A program made the position numbers and the translations under genes. Source: Rhodanobacter denitrificans (lineage in GTDB: Bacteria > Pseudomonadota > Gammaproteobacteria > Xanthomonadales > Rhodanobacteraceae). Taken from it: a stretch of DNA of 64,000 nt. Location of the stretch: NCBI RefSeq assembly GCF_000230695.2, contig NC_020541.1:3844001-3908000 (forward strand), in the 5' to 3' direction. Positions 9,271-18,022 of this stretch are shown piece by piece. A model generated the notes under the pieces. It was not told the origin of the DNA and did not search any database. It worked only from the letters and a program-made list of their open reading frames with translations. Positions within the stretch are counted from its first letter, which is position 1; every line of letters starts with the position of its first letter.

Positions 9271-10524
9271 TCAACCCGCCTGCATGCTGGGCGGAAACTG
9301 GATATCGAGCTCGTCCACGCGCAGTTTGCCGGAGATCAGGCGGGGGAGGAGGAGGTCGCGGGTTTTGACGAGCTGTTCACTCATCCTTAGTAGAACTTCA
9401 ATTTGGTCGAAGATCGGCGCAGCCATGTGCAAATATCGCTCAATCAAGGACTTCTGCGGCACCAAAACCTGAAACTTTTTGATGGTGTCCTGGCTTAGGT
9501 TCTGCTGTGCAGCGCCATGCGCAAAAGTGACCATTTGAGCAAGCGCATACTTTGCGAGAAAGTACGTAAAGCTTGGATAGAGGTAATCCTTCTTGGGCAA
9601 GAGAGCACAGCATGCTTGATTGGTTGCGGCATCAATAGCCAAGAGACTCACATCGGGCATTGCGCAATACATTGCCATGACCACAGTTTGCCTTGGAAAT
9701 ACCTTCGCGGAGGACGAGTCCATCCCTTGCTCTGTGATGGTTTCTGCAGTGCTCAGAACAAAGAGTTGCTTCAGCTCGCCAGTCTTAAGCCAGTTGATAC
9801 GACCGCCGTAATTCCCAGATGAGGCGCGAGACGGTGTGCCGCCCGATGCCGTCCTATAAAGCTCGCCGAGCTTAGTGACGGTCCAGCCAAATGGAACACC
9901 CTTCTCGAACTTCGCTTGCTGATAGCCGGGAAAGCGGAAGCGGACGAACCATTCGCGGTAAAGCTGCTCGGCCATCCGCTCCAGCAAGGCAATCCGCCGC
10001 CGGCTGTTCTCGATCAAGTCATCGTAGGCCGATAGCACCGCTGCGATCTTTTTCTGCACAGCGCAGTCGGGAATTCGGAAGCGGAAGCTCAGCAATTTCT
10101 CGACGCTGAGATTGTCTTGCGTCGTTCCCTGCGAGATCGCCCGGATTCTCTGCTTGTACGTGTCCAGGCAGTATTTGACGTACTTCGCGTCGGATTTTTT
10201 GGGATCGGCTGTAAACCCGATGATGCTGTCCGGAAAGCATGCCGGCATAGCCAGAATGGCCGTATCAGCGATGTTTGCCGCAATCGTGATACACAATGTG
10301 CCCGGTGGCCAAAGCTTGCTCTGGGCTAGCCCTTTCTCGTTGTACGTCTGGTCGAACTCGCGCAAATAGAAAGGCGCGGCTTTCACGTCACCAGTCTGGA
10401 CAAAAGGGTATGCCCCGCCGTAAAGCTGCGGGTCGTTTCGGGGTCGATGCCTCGATTTCCCACGTGCGACTGATCCAACTTCGATCAGTTGCTTGAACTC
10501 ATTTTTGCGCAACACCGAACTCAC
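9271..10524 (-). CDS. hsdS: Type I restriction-modification specificity subunit
   Basis: The 417-residue protein has the two-target-domain architecture of HsdS. TRD1 is about residues 12-150, a conserved helical spacer at 155-205 contains QKKIAAVLSAYDDLIENSRRR and the YREWFVRFRFPG motif, TRD2 is about 210-360, and the second conserved helix ends with LVKTRDLLLPRLISGKLRVDEL. Each TRD reads one half of a bipartite DNA target, which cannot be predicted here. The DNA is visibly more A/T-rich than its surroundings, as is common for horizontally exchanged hsdS. Its start overlaps the hsdM stop by four bases (ATGA). Confidence 0.95.
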   Translation of the reverse strand: MSSVLRKNEFKQLIEVGSVARGKSRHRPRNDPQLYGGAYPFVQTGDVKAAPFYLREFDQTYNEKGLAQSKLWPPGTLCITIAANIADTAILAMPACFPDSIIGFTADPKKSDAKYVKYCLDTYKQRIRAISQGTTQDNLSVEKLLSFRFRIPDCAVQKKIAAVLSAYDDLIENSRRRIALLERMAEQLYREWFVRFRFPGYQQAKFEKGVPFGWTVTKLGELYRTASGGTPSRASSGNYGGRINWLKTGELKQLFVLSTAETITEQGMDSSSAKVFPRQTVVMAMYCAMPDVSLLAIDAATNQACCALLPKKDYLYPSFTYFLAKYALAQMVTFAHGAAQQNLSQDTIKKFQVLVPQKSLIERYLHMAAPIFDQIEVLLRMSEQLVKTRDLLLPRLISGKLRVDELDIQFPPSMQAG

Positions 10525-12596
10525 GCCATATCCACGATGGATTTGAGGTTGCTGCTGATGAGATCTTCCAACGTGCGGGCATCCTCATTCAACTTTGCAA
10601 ACTCTTCGTTCATTGCCAGCAGCTCAGCGACAAACTCCTCTTCAGTCTTTCCATCCTCCTCGATCACCACGCCCGCATAGCGCCCGGGGTTGAGCGAATA
10701 TTCCTGCTCGGCCACCTCGGCCGGCGTCGCCAGCTTGCACAGACCGGTGACGTCTTCGTATTCGGCATTCGGAAAACGCTCCTGTAGCCAGCGCACATGG
10801 CCGAACCAGTACTCGGCACGGCGCACTTCCGCGTGCAGCGCATCTAACGCGACCTTGAGTGCGCGGATGTCGCGGCCCGTGCCTCCGCGCCGACCTTCGG
10901 CCTGGGCAGCATCGGCCAGCTTCTTCTCGTGCGCCCGCACGCGCTTGTCGAGCTGCTTCAAGTCAGCATGCAGCGCGACGAAAAACGGATCGCAGTGCTC
11001 GCGCAACCCGAGTTGCGCGCGGTTGCTGGCTTCGGTGGAGGTGCTGGCCTCGGCCTTCGCCCGGTACTTGGCGTAACGCGCCTGCAGCGGCTTCAGCGCG
11101 GCCCATTCGGCCTGCATCGCCGCCACCGCCTGCTGGCCTTCGGCATCATCCAACACCGCCAGCAGCTGTTCGGCCAGCGGCGCGATCTGCGCATGGCTTT
11201 CGGCCAGTGCGGCGAAGCCGGCGGCGAAGTAGTCGTCCACCGCCTCGATGAACTCGTGCCGGTCGCCGAGATGCAGCTGGCTGATCAGCGCCAGGTTGCG
11301 TACCTGCTCGTCGCTGAACTCGCGGTGCGCGCGGTCGACCTGGGTGAACACATTGCGCGCATCGATGAACAGGATGTGGTCGTCGGCCTTGGCCTTGTCG
11401 AAGAACCACAGCGTGGCCGGCAGGGTGACGGTGTAGAACATGTTGGATGGCAGGGTCAGCATGCCGTAGATCAGGTTGGCCTCGATCAGCGCCTTGCGGA
11501 TGTCCGCCTCGGAGTGGCGCGCGTCGCTGGCCGAGTTGGCCATCACCAGCGCGGCGCGGCCCTGTTCGTTGAGCGAGGTGGCGAACAGGTTGATCCACAG
11601 GTAGTTGCCGTTGGGCACGGTCTGCTTGCCCTCGTCCGCCTTCTTCACCTTGGTCTTGTTGCGCGGGATGCCGTAGGTGTTGAAGCGGCGGTCGCCCTCC
11701 ACGCTGCCCAGCGACACGTCGTCGACATTGAACGGCGGATTGGCCAGCACGTAGTCGAACGCACCGAAGCTGTCGTGCGGATCTTCGTAGTAGGTGTTGG
11801 CCTGCTTGATCTCGCCGCGCAGGCCGTTGACCGCCAGGTTCATCTTGGCCAGCTTGACCGTTTCGAGCGTCTTCTCCTGGCCGTAGACGTAGATGTCCGC
11901 ACCGCCCTCGGCCTTGTCGCGACGCTGCTGCTCGATGAAATGCGCGGACTGCACGAACATGCCGCCGGAGCCGCAGGCGGGGTCGTAGACGGTGCCGCCA
12001 TGCGGCTGGATGATGCCGACCATCAGCCGCACCACCGAGCGCGGGGTGAAGAACTCGCCGCCACCCTGCCCTTCGGACATGGCGAACTCGCCGAGGAAGT
12101 ATTCGTAGATCTGGCCGAACATGTCGCCATCGGCGTCGGCCGGGATGTCGGCGAAGTTTTTCAGCAGCTGGCGCGGGATGCCGCGGTTCTGCTCGGAGCG
12201 GGTGAGGCGAAAGTATTCGTCCTGCGGCAGCACGCCAGCCAGCTCGGGTTTGTACTGCTCGATCGCCTGCATCGCCAGCTTGATCGCCCGGGCGATGTCC
12301 TGGTCGTCCGGCAGGTTGAGCAGGTAGTCGTAGCGGGCGTGCTCGGGCAGGTAGAAGCCGCATTGCTCGATGGCGATGGCCGCCAGCTCGCGTTCGGCAC
12401 GCTTGCCCTTGTGCTTGCCGTATTCGGCGAGGATCGCCGCTTCATGCTTGTGGTAATTGTTGTCGGCGAACTTCAGGAAAATCAGCCCGAGCACCGGCGT
12501 GGATTACTCGCTGGCCTTCAGGTCAGAGTTGGCACGCAGGCTGTCGGCCGAACGCCACAGGTCGGCTTCGAGTTTTTTGAGCTGCTCTTTGGTCAT
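10521..12596 (-). pseudogene. hsdM: Type I DNA methyltransferase subunit, interrupted by an in-frame stop at codon 31
   Basis: The coding pattern starts with ATG at 12596 (MTKEQLKKLEADLWRSAD) and runs 30 codons to ASE, then TAA at 12506-12504, then continues in the same frame with STPVLGLIFLKFAD to 10521. Relatives read ASEYSTPVLG here, so a Tyr codon has become a stop by one base. The rest is intact: SAM-binding DPACGSGG at about 205-212, catalytic NPPF at about 286-289, and a long C-terminal helical region. Full length would be 691 residues. Translation could restart at GTG 12494, but this would lack the N-terminal helices. Either the methyltransferase is off in this strain or the base is a sequencing error. 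Confidence 0.85.
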
Positions 12597-12871
12597 CGTC
12601 GATTCTTGGGCTGGGTGATGCGCCTGGGCGCTTGCGCCACGGGCATGGTCAAGGCGGCTCCATTCTCGACGCGAGAGGCACGTGGTGGAAACCGCCCGAT
12701 GCCACCCATTCTCCGCGATCACGGAAGAACTGTCGCTTGTCGGCCATCTACGGTGGATCGGACGACATGGCCTTGCACGCCGCGCACGCGTATCCCGCAT
12801 GCCCCTGATGAAGCCCGCGACGAATATCCACTGATTCGGAGGATGCACCTCCGGCGAGGAAGTGGCGAAAA

Positions 12872-12948
12872 TGGTGCGCCCGGCGGGATTCGAACCCACG
12901 ACCCCTGCCTTCGGAGGGCAGTACTCTATCCAGCTGAGCTACGGGCGC
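12872..12948 (-). tRNA. tRNA-Arg (anticodon CCG)
   Basis: The minus strand folds as a complete tRNA. The acceptor stem GCGCCCG pairs with CGGGCGC, the D arm has GCTC/GAGT, the anticodon stem CTGCC/GGCAG encloses loop CTCCGAA giving anticodon CCG, and the T arm contains GGTTCGAATCC. CCA is encoded at the 3' end. It reads the Arg codon CGG. Its 3' end points at the restriction cassette, the usual geometry for an island inserted at a tRNA gene, although no integrase is present. Confidence 0.97.
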
Positions 12949-13056
12949 ATTTAGGGCCGCGCGGAGCTGTGGCCGGAGGCCGGCACCGCGGGGTACGCAG
13001 TATAGCCGAGTTGCCGCCGCGGAGTGGACGGACCGCCGCCGGCGGCGGAAACGCGA

Positions 13057-13087
13057 GCGGCCCTCCCGAACGGTGCCGGGAGGGCCG
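13057..13087 (-). terminator. Strong hairpin after the M61 peptidase gene
   Basis: An 11-base perfect GC-rich stem (GCGGCCCTCCC / GGGAGGGCCGC) with a 10-base loop lies just after the M61 stop codon. It probably ends that transcript before the tRNA. The T content after it is low. Confidence 0.6.
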
Positions 13088-13100
13088 CTGCAGGCTTGCC

Positions 13101-14999
13101 TCAGCGTGCCTTGAGCAGCGCGGTCAGCGTGTCGGGCTTGCTGGTGTCGCGTACCAGGTGCGGGTATTTCAGGCCGTCGTGGTAGTCGATGCGGATGGTC
13201 TTGTACTCGTCGAAGTTCTTCACCAGCAGCTCGACTGGCTGGCTCTTGTCCTTCGCCGAGGCGGTCACCGCCTCCTTGAGCGCGTCGGCGTCATAGTCGC
13301 GACCATTGACGGCGATCACCGTCATGCCCGGCGACAGGCCGGCCTTGAACGCGGGGCCGTCCCACAGCACGTCGCCGATGCTGCCGCCCTTGCCGATGGA
13401 GACGCCCAGCGAATAGGTGAGGTCGGCGATGTGCCGGCGCGCCTCGATCGCCTTTACCGCCTCGGACGGCTTGTCGGTGTAGACCAGCCTCCAGCCGTGC
13501 GACTCGATGCCGCCGATCAGCGGGCCGTGACCATCGAGGCGCGTGCGCAGGTACTTCGCCCAGTCGTACGGCGCGATGTCGTTGAGCGTCTTGACCACGT
13601 CCTCGAAGGTGTAGGTGTTGACGTCCCACTTGCCGTTCTCCATGCCGAAGAACGCCTTGCCGAAATCATCGAGGGTCTTCTTGCCGCCGCTCAGCGCACG
13701 CAACTGGCCGTCGACGTCGAGCCAGATCATCTGGCCGGCCGAGTAATAGTCCTCGCTGGCCTGGTAGTTGCGGTACGGCAACGGGCGACGCTGCGCGATG
13801 ATCGGGTCGTTGGTGGTGTCCTGCACATTGCGGAAGCTGGCCAGGCCGGGACGGCCCCTGTCGTAGGTGGCCGCGGTGAAGGCCCACATGTCGTGCGCCT
13901 GCTCGGTGTCCCACAGGCCCGAACGCGCGGCCATCACCTGGCCCCAGAACTGGGTCTGCCCTTCGTAGACCCACAGCAGCGTGTCGCTCATCGGCACGTT
14001 GAAGTTCGGCGTGGCGAGATCCGCGCCGCGGCGATACTTGCCGTCCCAGGAATGGTTGAACTCGTGCGAGAACAGGTCGCGGGCCAGCGCATTCTTCTTC
14101 CACTCGGTGAAGAAGTCGGCCGAGGTGCCGTCCTCGCTGGAGCGGTGATGCTCCAGGCCATTGCCGCTCATCTTGTCGCTGAGCGAGACGAGGAAGTCGT
14201 AGTGGTCGTAGTGGTGCGCGCCGTACATCTTGTACATCTGCTGGACCAGGTTGCGGAACGGCTTGATCTGCTCCGGCTTGATCTCCAGGTACTTCGGGTC
14301 ATCGGCCACGATGCTCATGTGCACCGGCACCTTGGCGCCCGGATCCAGATCGATGCGCTTGAAGTACTTGCCGGCATAGATCGGCGAATCGACCAGGTCG
14401 TCGTAATTGATCGGCTTGAAGTTCAGCGTGTCGCCGTCCTTCGAGGCCACCTCCAGCGCGGTGCCGGCCTGCCAGCCGGCGGGCAGCTTCACGCTGGCTT
14501 CGGTGTTGATCCCGCGGGCGAAGTAGCCGGCCGGATACATCGTCACCGAGTTCCACTGCAGGTTGAGCATCTCCGGCGTCATCACCACGCGGCCCTGGCG
14601 CTGGTCCTGCGACGAGAGGAACTGGAACTCGACCTCCACGCCAGTGGCGCCCTGCGGCACGTCGACATGGAACGCGTAGACGTTCAGCGGGTCGCGCGTC
14701 CACGGCAGCACCTGGCCGTTCGCCTTCACCACCAGTCCGGCCATCTTGTCGATCGTGCCGTTCGGCGCATGGTTGCCCGGCAGCCACTGCGGATACAGCA
14801 GGGTCAGCGGACCGGCCTGCGCCGGGATCACCTGGTGCACGCGGAAGATGCGGTGGGCCAGGTCGGTGGCGTCCACCTTGATCTTCAAGGTGCCCTGGTA
14901 CGGCACATCCTGCGGCGCCGGGACATCGGCAAGCGCGGCGAAACTGGCCAGGCCGAAAGCGGCGGCGGCGAGGGCGGTGGCGAGGCGGGTGGCTTTCAA
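13101..14999 (-). CDS. M61 family metallopeptidase with PDZ domain
   Basis: The 632-residue protein has a cleavable signal peptide (about residues 1-24), so it is exported. An N-terminal all-beta domain precedes a gluzincin-type catalytic domain with the zinc motif HEFNH at 312-316 and the third ligand Glu in WVYEGQTQFWG (E346). A PDZ domain at about 515-595 carries GVSIGKGGSIGDVLWDGPAF and LSPGMTVIAVNG. This is the layout of M61 glycyl-aminopeptidase-like enzymes, which act on peptides in the periplasm or outside the cell. It is divergent from a diguanylate cyclase gene and ends at a strong hairpin. Confidence 0.92.
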   Translation of the reverse strand: MKATRLATALAAAAFGLASFAALADVPAPQDVPYQGTLKIKVDATDLAHRIFRVHQVIPAQAGPLTLLYPQWLPGNHAPNGTIDKMAGLVVKANGQVLPWTRDPLNVYAFHVDVPQGATGVEVEFQFLSSQDQRQGRVVMTPEMLNLQWNSVTMYPAGYFARGINTEASVKLPAGWQAGTALEVASKDGDTLNFKPINYDDLVDSPIYAGKYFKRIDLDPGAKVPVHMSIVADDPKYLEIKPEQIKPFRNLVQQMYKMYGAHHYDHYDFLVSLSDKMSGNGLEHHRSSEDGTSADFFTEWKKNALARDLFSHEFNHSWDGKYRRGADLATPNFNVPMSDTLLWVYEGQTQFWGQVMAARSGLWDTEQAHDMWAFTAATYDRGRPGLASFRNVQDTTNDPIIAQRRPLPYRNYQASEDYYSAGQMIWLDVDGQLRALSGGKKTLDDFGKAFFGMENGKWDVNTYTFEDVVKTLNDIAPYDWAKYLRTRLDGHGPLIGGIESHGWRLVYTDKPSEAVKAIEARRHIADLTYSLGVSIGKGGSIGDVLWDGPAFKAGLSPGMTVIAVNGRDYDADALKEAVTASAKDKSQPVELLVKNFDEYKTIRIDYHDGLKYPHLVRDTSKPDTLTALLKAR

Positions 15000-15268
15000 T
15001 GCGTTCTCCGGGTGGGCAAGGGGAAGCCTGCGGGGCGGACTGATCCGCGGCGAGGGCCGCCCGGGCAGGCCCGGGAATCCATGCCGCAGGAGTTGCCGCG
15101 GCAGGCAACCGAAGCGCCGATGCTAGACCGGCCATGCCGGACTTCACCCCTGCCGAAGGTCACGAGCATGGCTCGCGCATGAACCCGTTCCAGCCGATGG
15201 CCCGGATCTGGCATCCATCTTGCTCGGCTTGGGTCGAGCCTCCCGGCTCTCCACCCGAAAGAACCCGC

Positions 15269-16339
15269 ATGCACGCCTTGTTCAAGCATCTCCGGCAAGC
15301 CGACGACACGGAGCAACGCCGCGAGTACAGCCATTATCTGGCGCAGCAGATGGGGCCGATGATCCACGCCCTGATGCTGGTGGGTGCGCTGGCCTATCTG
15401 GTGGCGGTCACCGCCAGCACCCTGGTGCGCCACTCGTCGTTGCCGCTGTGGCTGCGCCTCGCGCCGCTGGCGCCGCTGCTGCTGGTGGCCGCGTCGACCC
15501 GGCACGTGCGGCAGCCGCGCCTGCTCAGCGCGCTGACCCTGCTGTGCGTCCTGCTGCTGGAGATCGGCATCAACCTCAACGGCATGGACGACATGCACCG
15601 GCAGTCCGTGGTGTTGCCCGGGCTGCTGCTGCCGGTGGCGTCGTCGGTGGTCTGGCTGGGCCGCTGGGATTTCGTCGCCGCCATGCTGCTGTGCGCGCTG
15701 GGGCCGCTGCCGATGCTGCTGTTCGGCAGCGCCGACAGCGCGCAGGTCTTCCAGTACCTGGTCTACATGGCGATCGCGATCGCGCTGTCGACGGTGCTGC
15801 GCGCGTTCATGGCGCGTACCCTGTTCGAGCAGTTCCGGCTGGAACGCCAGCTGCGCGAGCAGGCCAATACCGACGGCCTCACCGGCCTGCTGGTGCGCAA
15901 CCGCTTCCTGGAGCTGGCGCAACTCGCGCTGGGCGACATCCATCGCCGGCAGCAGCCGGCGTGCGTGCTTTACCTGGACGCCGACCACTTCAAGCCGCTC
16001 AACGACGACTACGGCCACGCCGCGGGGGATGCGGCGCTGATCGCGCTGGCCACGACGATGCGCCGGCAGATGCGCCAGGGCGACCTGATCGGCCGCATCG
16101 GCGGCGAGGAGTTCGCGATGTTGCTGCCCGGCCTCGACCTGCAGCAGGCCGGCGCACGCGCCGAGCAACTGCGTGAGTCGATGCACGAGATCCGGCGCCC
16201 GGACGGCCCGTTGACCGTGAGCATCGGCGTGGCCGCATGCGGCCACGCCGACGAAGCCATCGAAACCCTGCTGGCCCGCGCCGACCAGGCGATGCGCCAG
16301 GCCAAGCGCGACGGCCGCGACCGGGTCGTCAGCGCCTGA
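15269..16339 (+). CDS. Membrane-bound diguanylate cyclase (GGDEF)
   Basis: The 356-residue protein has about six membrane helices (residues 28-180) followed by a GGDEF domain. Catalytic GGEEF is at 278-282, the metal/GTP-binding YLDADHFKPLNDDYGH is present, and the inhibitory site RQGD is at 269-272. It should therefore make cyclic di-GMP and be product-inhibited. The N-terminal membrane region is a sensor of unknown ligand. The start at 15269 is chosen because the membrane domain begins soon after; upstream in-frame sequence has no coding character. Confidence 0.9.
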   Translation: MHALFKHLRQADDTEQRREYSHYLAQQMGPMIHALMLVGALAYLVAVTASTLVRHSSLPLWLRLAPLAPLLLVAASTRHVRQPRLLSALTLLCVLLLEIGINLNGMDDMHRQSVVLPGLLLPVASSVVWLGRWDFVAAMLLCALGPLPMLLFGSADSAQVFQYLVYMAIAIALSTVLRAFMARTLFEQFRLERQLREQANTDGLTGLLVRNRFLELAQLALGDIHRRQQPACVLYLDADHFKPLNDDYGHAAGDAALIALATTMRRQMRQGDLIGRIGGEEFAMLLPGLDLQQAGARAEQLRESMHEIRRPDGPLTVSIGVAACGHADEAIETLLARADQAMRQAKRDGRDRVVSA

Positions 16340-16351
16340 CGACGGCCGGGT

Positions 16352-17860
16352 TCAGCCTCCGGCCGCCGCCAGCTTGCTGCGGCGGATGCCGTAGACGAAG
16401 TAGATCACGCAGCCCAGCGCCATCCAGACGATGAAGCGCTCGTAGGTGATCCACGGCAGGCCGTAGATCAGCGCGACGGAGAACACGATGCCGAGCGGCG
16501 CGGTGAACCACACCGCCGGGGTCCTGAAGTTGCGCTGCAGGTCCGGCCGACGCACGCGCAGCAGCATGATCGAGGCGCAGATGATGATGAAGGCGCTGAG
16601 CGTGCCGATGTTGACCAGTTCGGCCACCTCGCCGATCGGCAGCAGGCCGGCGACCAGCGCGGTGAACACGCCGAGAATCAGGGTCGGCCGCGCCGGCGTG
16701 CCGAAGCGAGGACTCACTTTCGCGAACCAGCCCGGCAGCAGGCCGTCGCGGGCCAGCGCGAACCAGATCCGCGCCGCGCCCAGCATGAAGGCGAACAGCA
16801 CGCTGGTGACGCCGATCACCGCGGCAGCCGCAATGGTGATGCTGAGCCAGTGCAGGCCGATCGACTCGAACGCATCGGACACCGAGGCTTCGCCGCCCAG
16901 CGTGCTGTAGTGGGCGATGCCGGTGAGCACCAGCGACACCGCGATGTACAGCACCATCGCGATCGCCAGCGACAGCAGCACCGCGCGCGGCAGGTCGCGC
17001 TGCGGGTTCCTCGACTCCTCCGCCGCGGTGGTCAGCGTGTCGTAGCCGAACACCGCGAAGAACACCACGCTGGCGCCGGTCAGCACGCCCTGCCAGCCGA
17101 AGTGGCCGATGCCGGTGGCGGCGTCGACCACGCGCGCCGGGATGTACGGGTGCCAGTTCGCCGTGTCGATGTAGAACACGCCGACCAGCACCACCAGCAA
17201 CACGCCGATCACCTTGATCGCCACCACCAGCGTGTTGAAGCGCGCGCCCCACTCGGTGCGCACGGTCAGCAGCACGGCGACCGCCAGCGACACCGCCGCG
17301 GCGATCACGTTGAAGCGGTGGCCGTCGCCGGGCCCGGCGATCGGGTGGCTGCCGTGCAGGCCGAACAGCTGCTGCAGGTAGTACTCCATGGTCTGCGCGC
17401 TCATGCTCTGCTGCGCCCACTCCGGCAGGTGCACGCCGGCCGAGGCCAGCAGCACCTGCACGTAGCCGGACCAGCCGATCGCCACCACTGCGACCACCAG
17501 CGCGTATTCCAGCAAGAGGTCCCAGCCGATGATCCAGGCGGCGAACTCGCCGAGCACCGCATAGCCGTAGGTATAGGCGCTGCCGGTGACCGGGATCAGC
17601 CCGGCGAACTCGGCGTAGCACAGCGCGGCGCAGGCGCTGCCGAAGCCGGCGATGAGGAAGCTGATCGCCACCGCGGGGCCGGCGTTCATCGCCGCCTGCT
17701 GGCCGGCCAGCACGAAGATGCCCACGCCGATGATGCCGCCGATGCCGATCGCGGTGAGCTGCCACAGGCCCAGCACGCGGCGGAAATCGCCACGCGTGCC
17801 GGCTTCCGCCTGCAACTGCTCGACCGTCTTGTGGCGCACCAGCTTGCTGAAGAATCCCAT
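16352..17860 (-). CDS. APC superfamily amino-acid permease (cationic amino acid transporter-like)
   Basis: The 502-residue inner-membrane protein has about 12-14 hydrophobic helices. The first carries the APC substrate-binding motif GIGGIIGVGIFVLAG, and FFAVFGYDTLTTAAEE matches helix 6 to helix 8 features of the bacterial cationic amino-acid transporter group. It is predicted to import amino acids with protons; the substrate is not determined. The start is set at 17860 (MGFFSKLVRHK), where a purine/GC-rich SD-like tract precedes it and the family N-terminus fits. It stands alone and converges on the diguanylate cyclase gene. Confidence 0.88.
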   Translation of the reverse strand: MGFFSKLVRHKTVEQLQAEAGTRGDFRRVLGLWQLTAIGIGGIIGVGIFVLAGQQAAMNAGPAVAISFLIAGFGSACAALCYAEFAGLIPVTGSAYTYGYAVLGEFAAWIIGWDLLLEYALVVAVVAIGWSGYVQVLLASAGVHLPEWAQQSMSAQTMEYYLQQLFGLHGSHPIAGPGDGHRFNVIAAAVSLAVAVLLTVRTEWGARFNTLVVAIKVIGVLLVVLVGVFYIDTANWHPYIPARVVDAATGIGHFGWQGVLTGASVVFFAVFGYDTLTTAAEESRNPQRDLPRAVLLSLAIAMVLYIAVSLVLTGIAHYSTLGGEASVSDAFESIGLHWLSITIAAAAVIGVTSVLFAFMLGAARIWFALARDGLLPGWFAKVSPRFGTPARPTLILGVFTALVAGLLPIGEVAELVNIGTLSAFIIICASIMLLRVRRPDLQRNFRTPAVWFTAPLGIVFSVALIYGLPWITYERFIVWMALGCVIYFVYGIRRSKLAAAGG

Positions 17861-17958
17861 CGCCCGCCCCCGAGTTGGCAAACGGCGATCATAGCGAATG
17901 CGCATGCGGGCACACAGCGCGGTGCAGCACGGTCGTCGCCGAAGGTTCGCGCAAACCC

Positions 17959-18022
17959 GTAGGGCGGGCGCGGCCCGCCGCTTCTGCCAAAGCCGACAGC
18001 CGGCGGGCGGTGCCCGCCCTAC
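17959..18022. repeat. Palindromic repeat, 'GTAGGGCGGGC' family
   Basis: GTAGGGCGGGC at 17959-17969 and its exact complement GCCCGCCCTAC at 18012-18022 bound a nested GGCCCGCCG / CGGCGGGC pair. The right arm supplies the TAG stop codon (18019-18021) of the alkylglycerol-monooxygenase-like gene, so the element has inserted at or replaced the original end of that gene. Confidence 0.7.

Noticed and set aside
12504..12899. A minus-strand frame starting inside the tRNA-Arg
   Set aside because: Only its last 30 codons are real: they are the start of hsdM before the stop at codon 31. The earlier part is tRNA sequence and non-coding DNA.
10929..15182. A 1417-codon plus-strand open frame
   Set aside because: It spans antisense hsdM, the tRNA and the M61 gene, an artefact of high G+C. 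Each real gene on the minus strand has full motifs.
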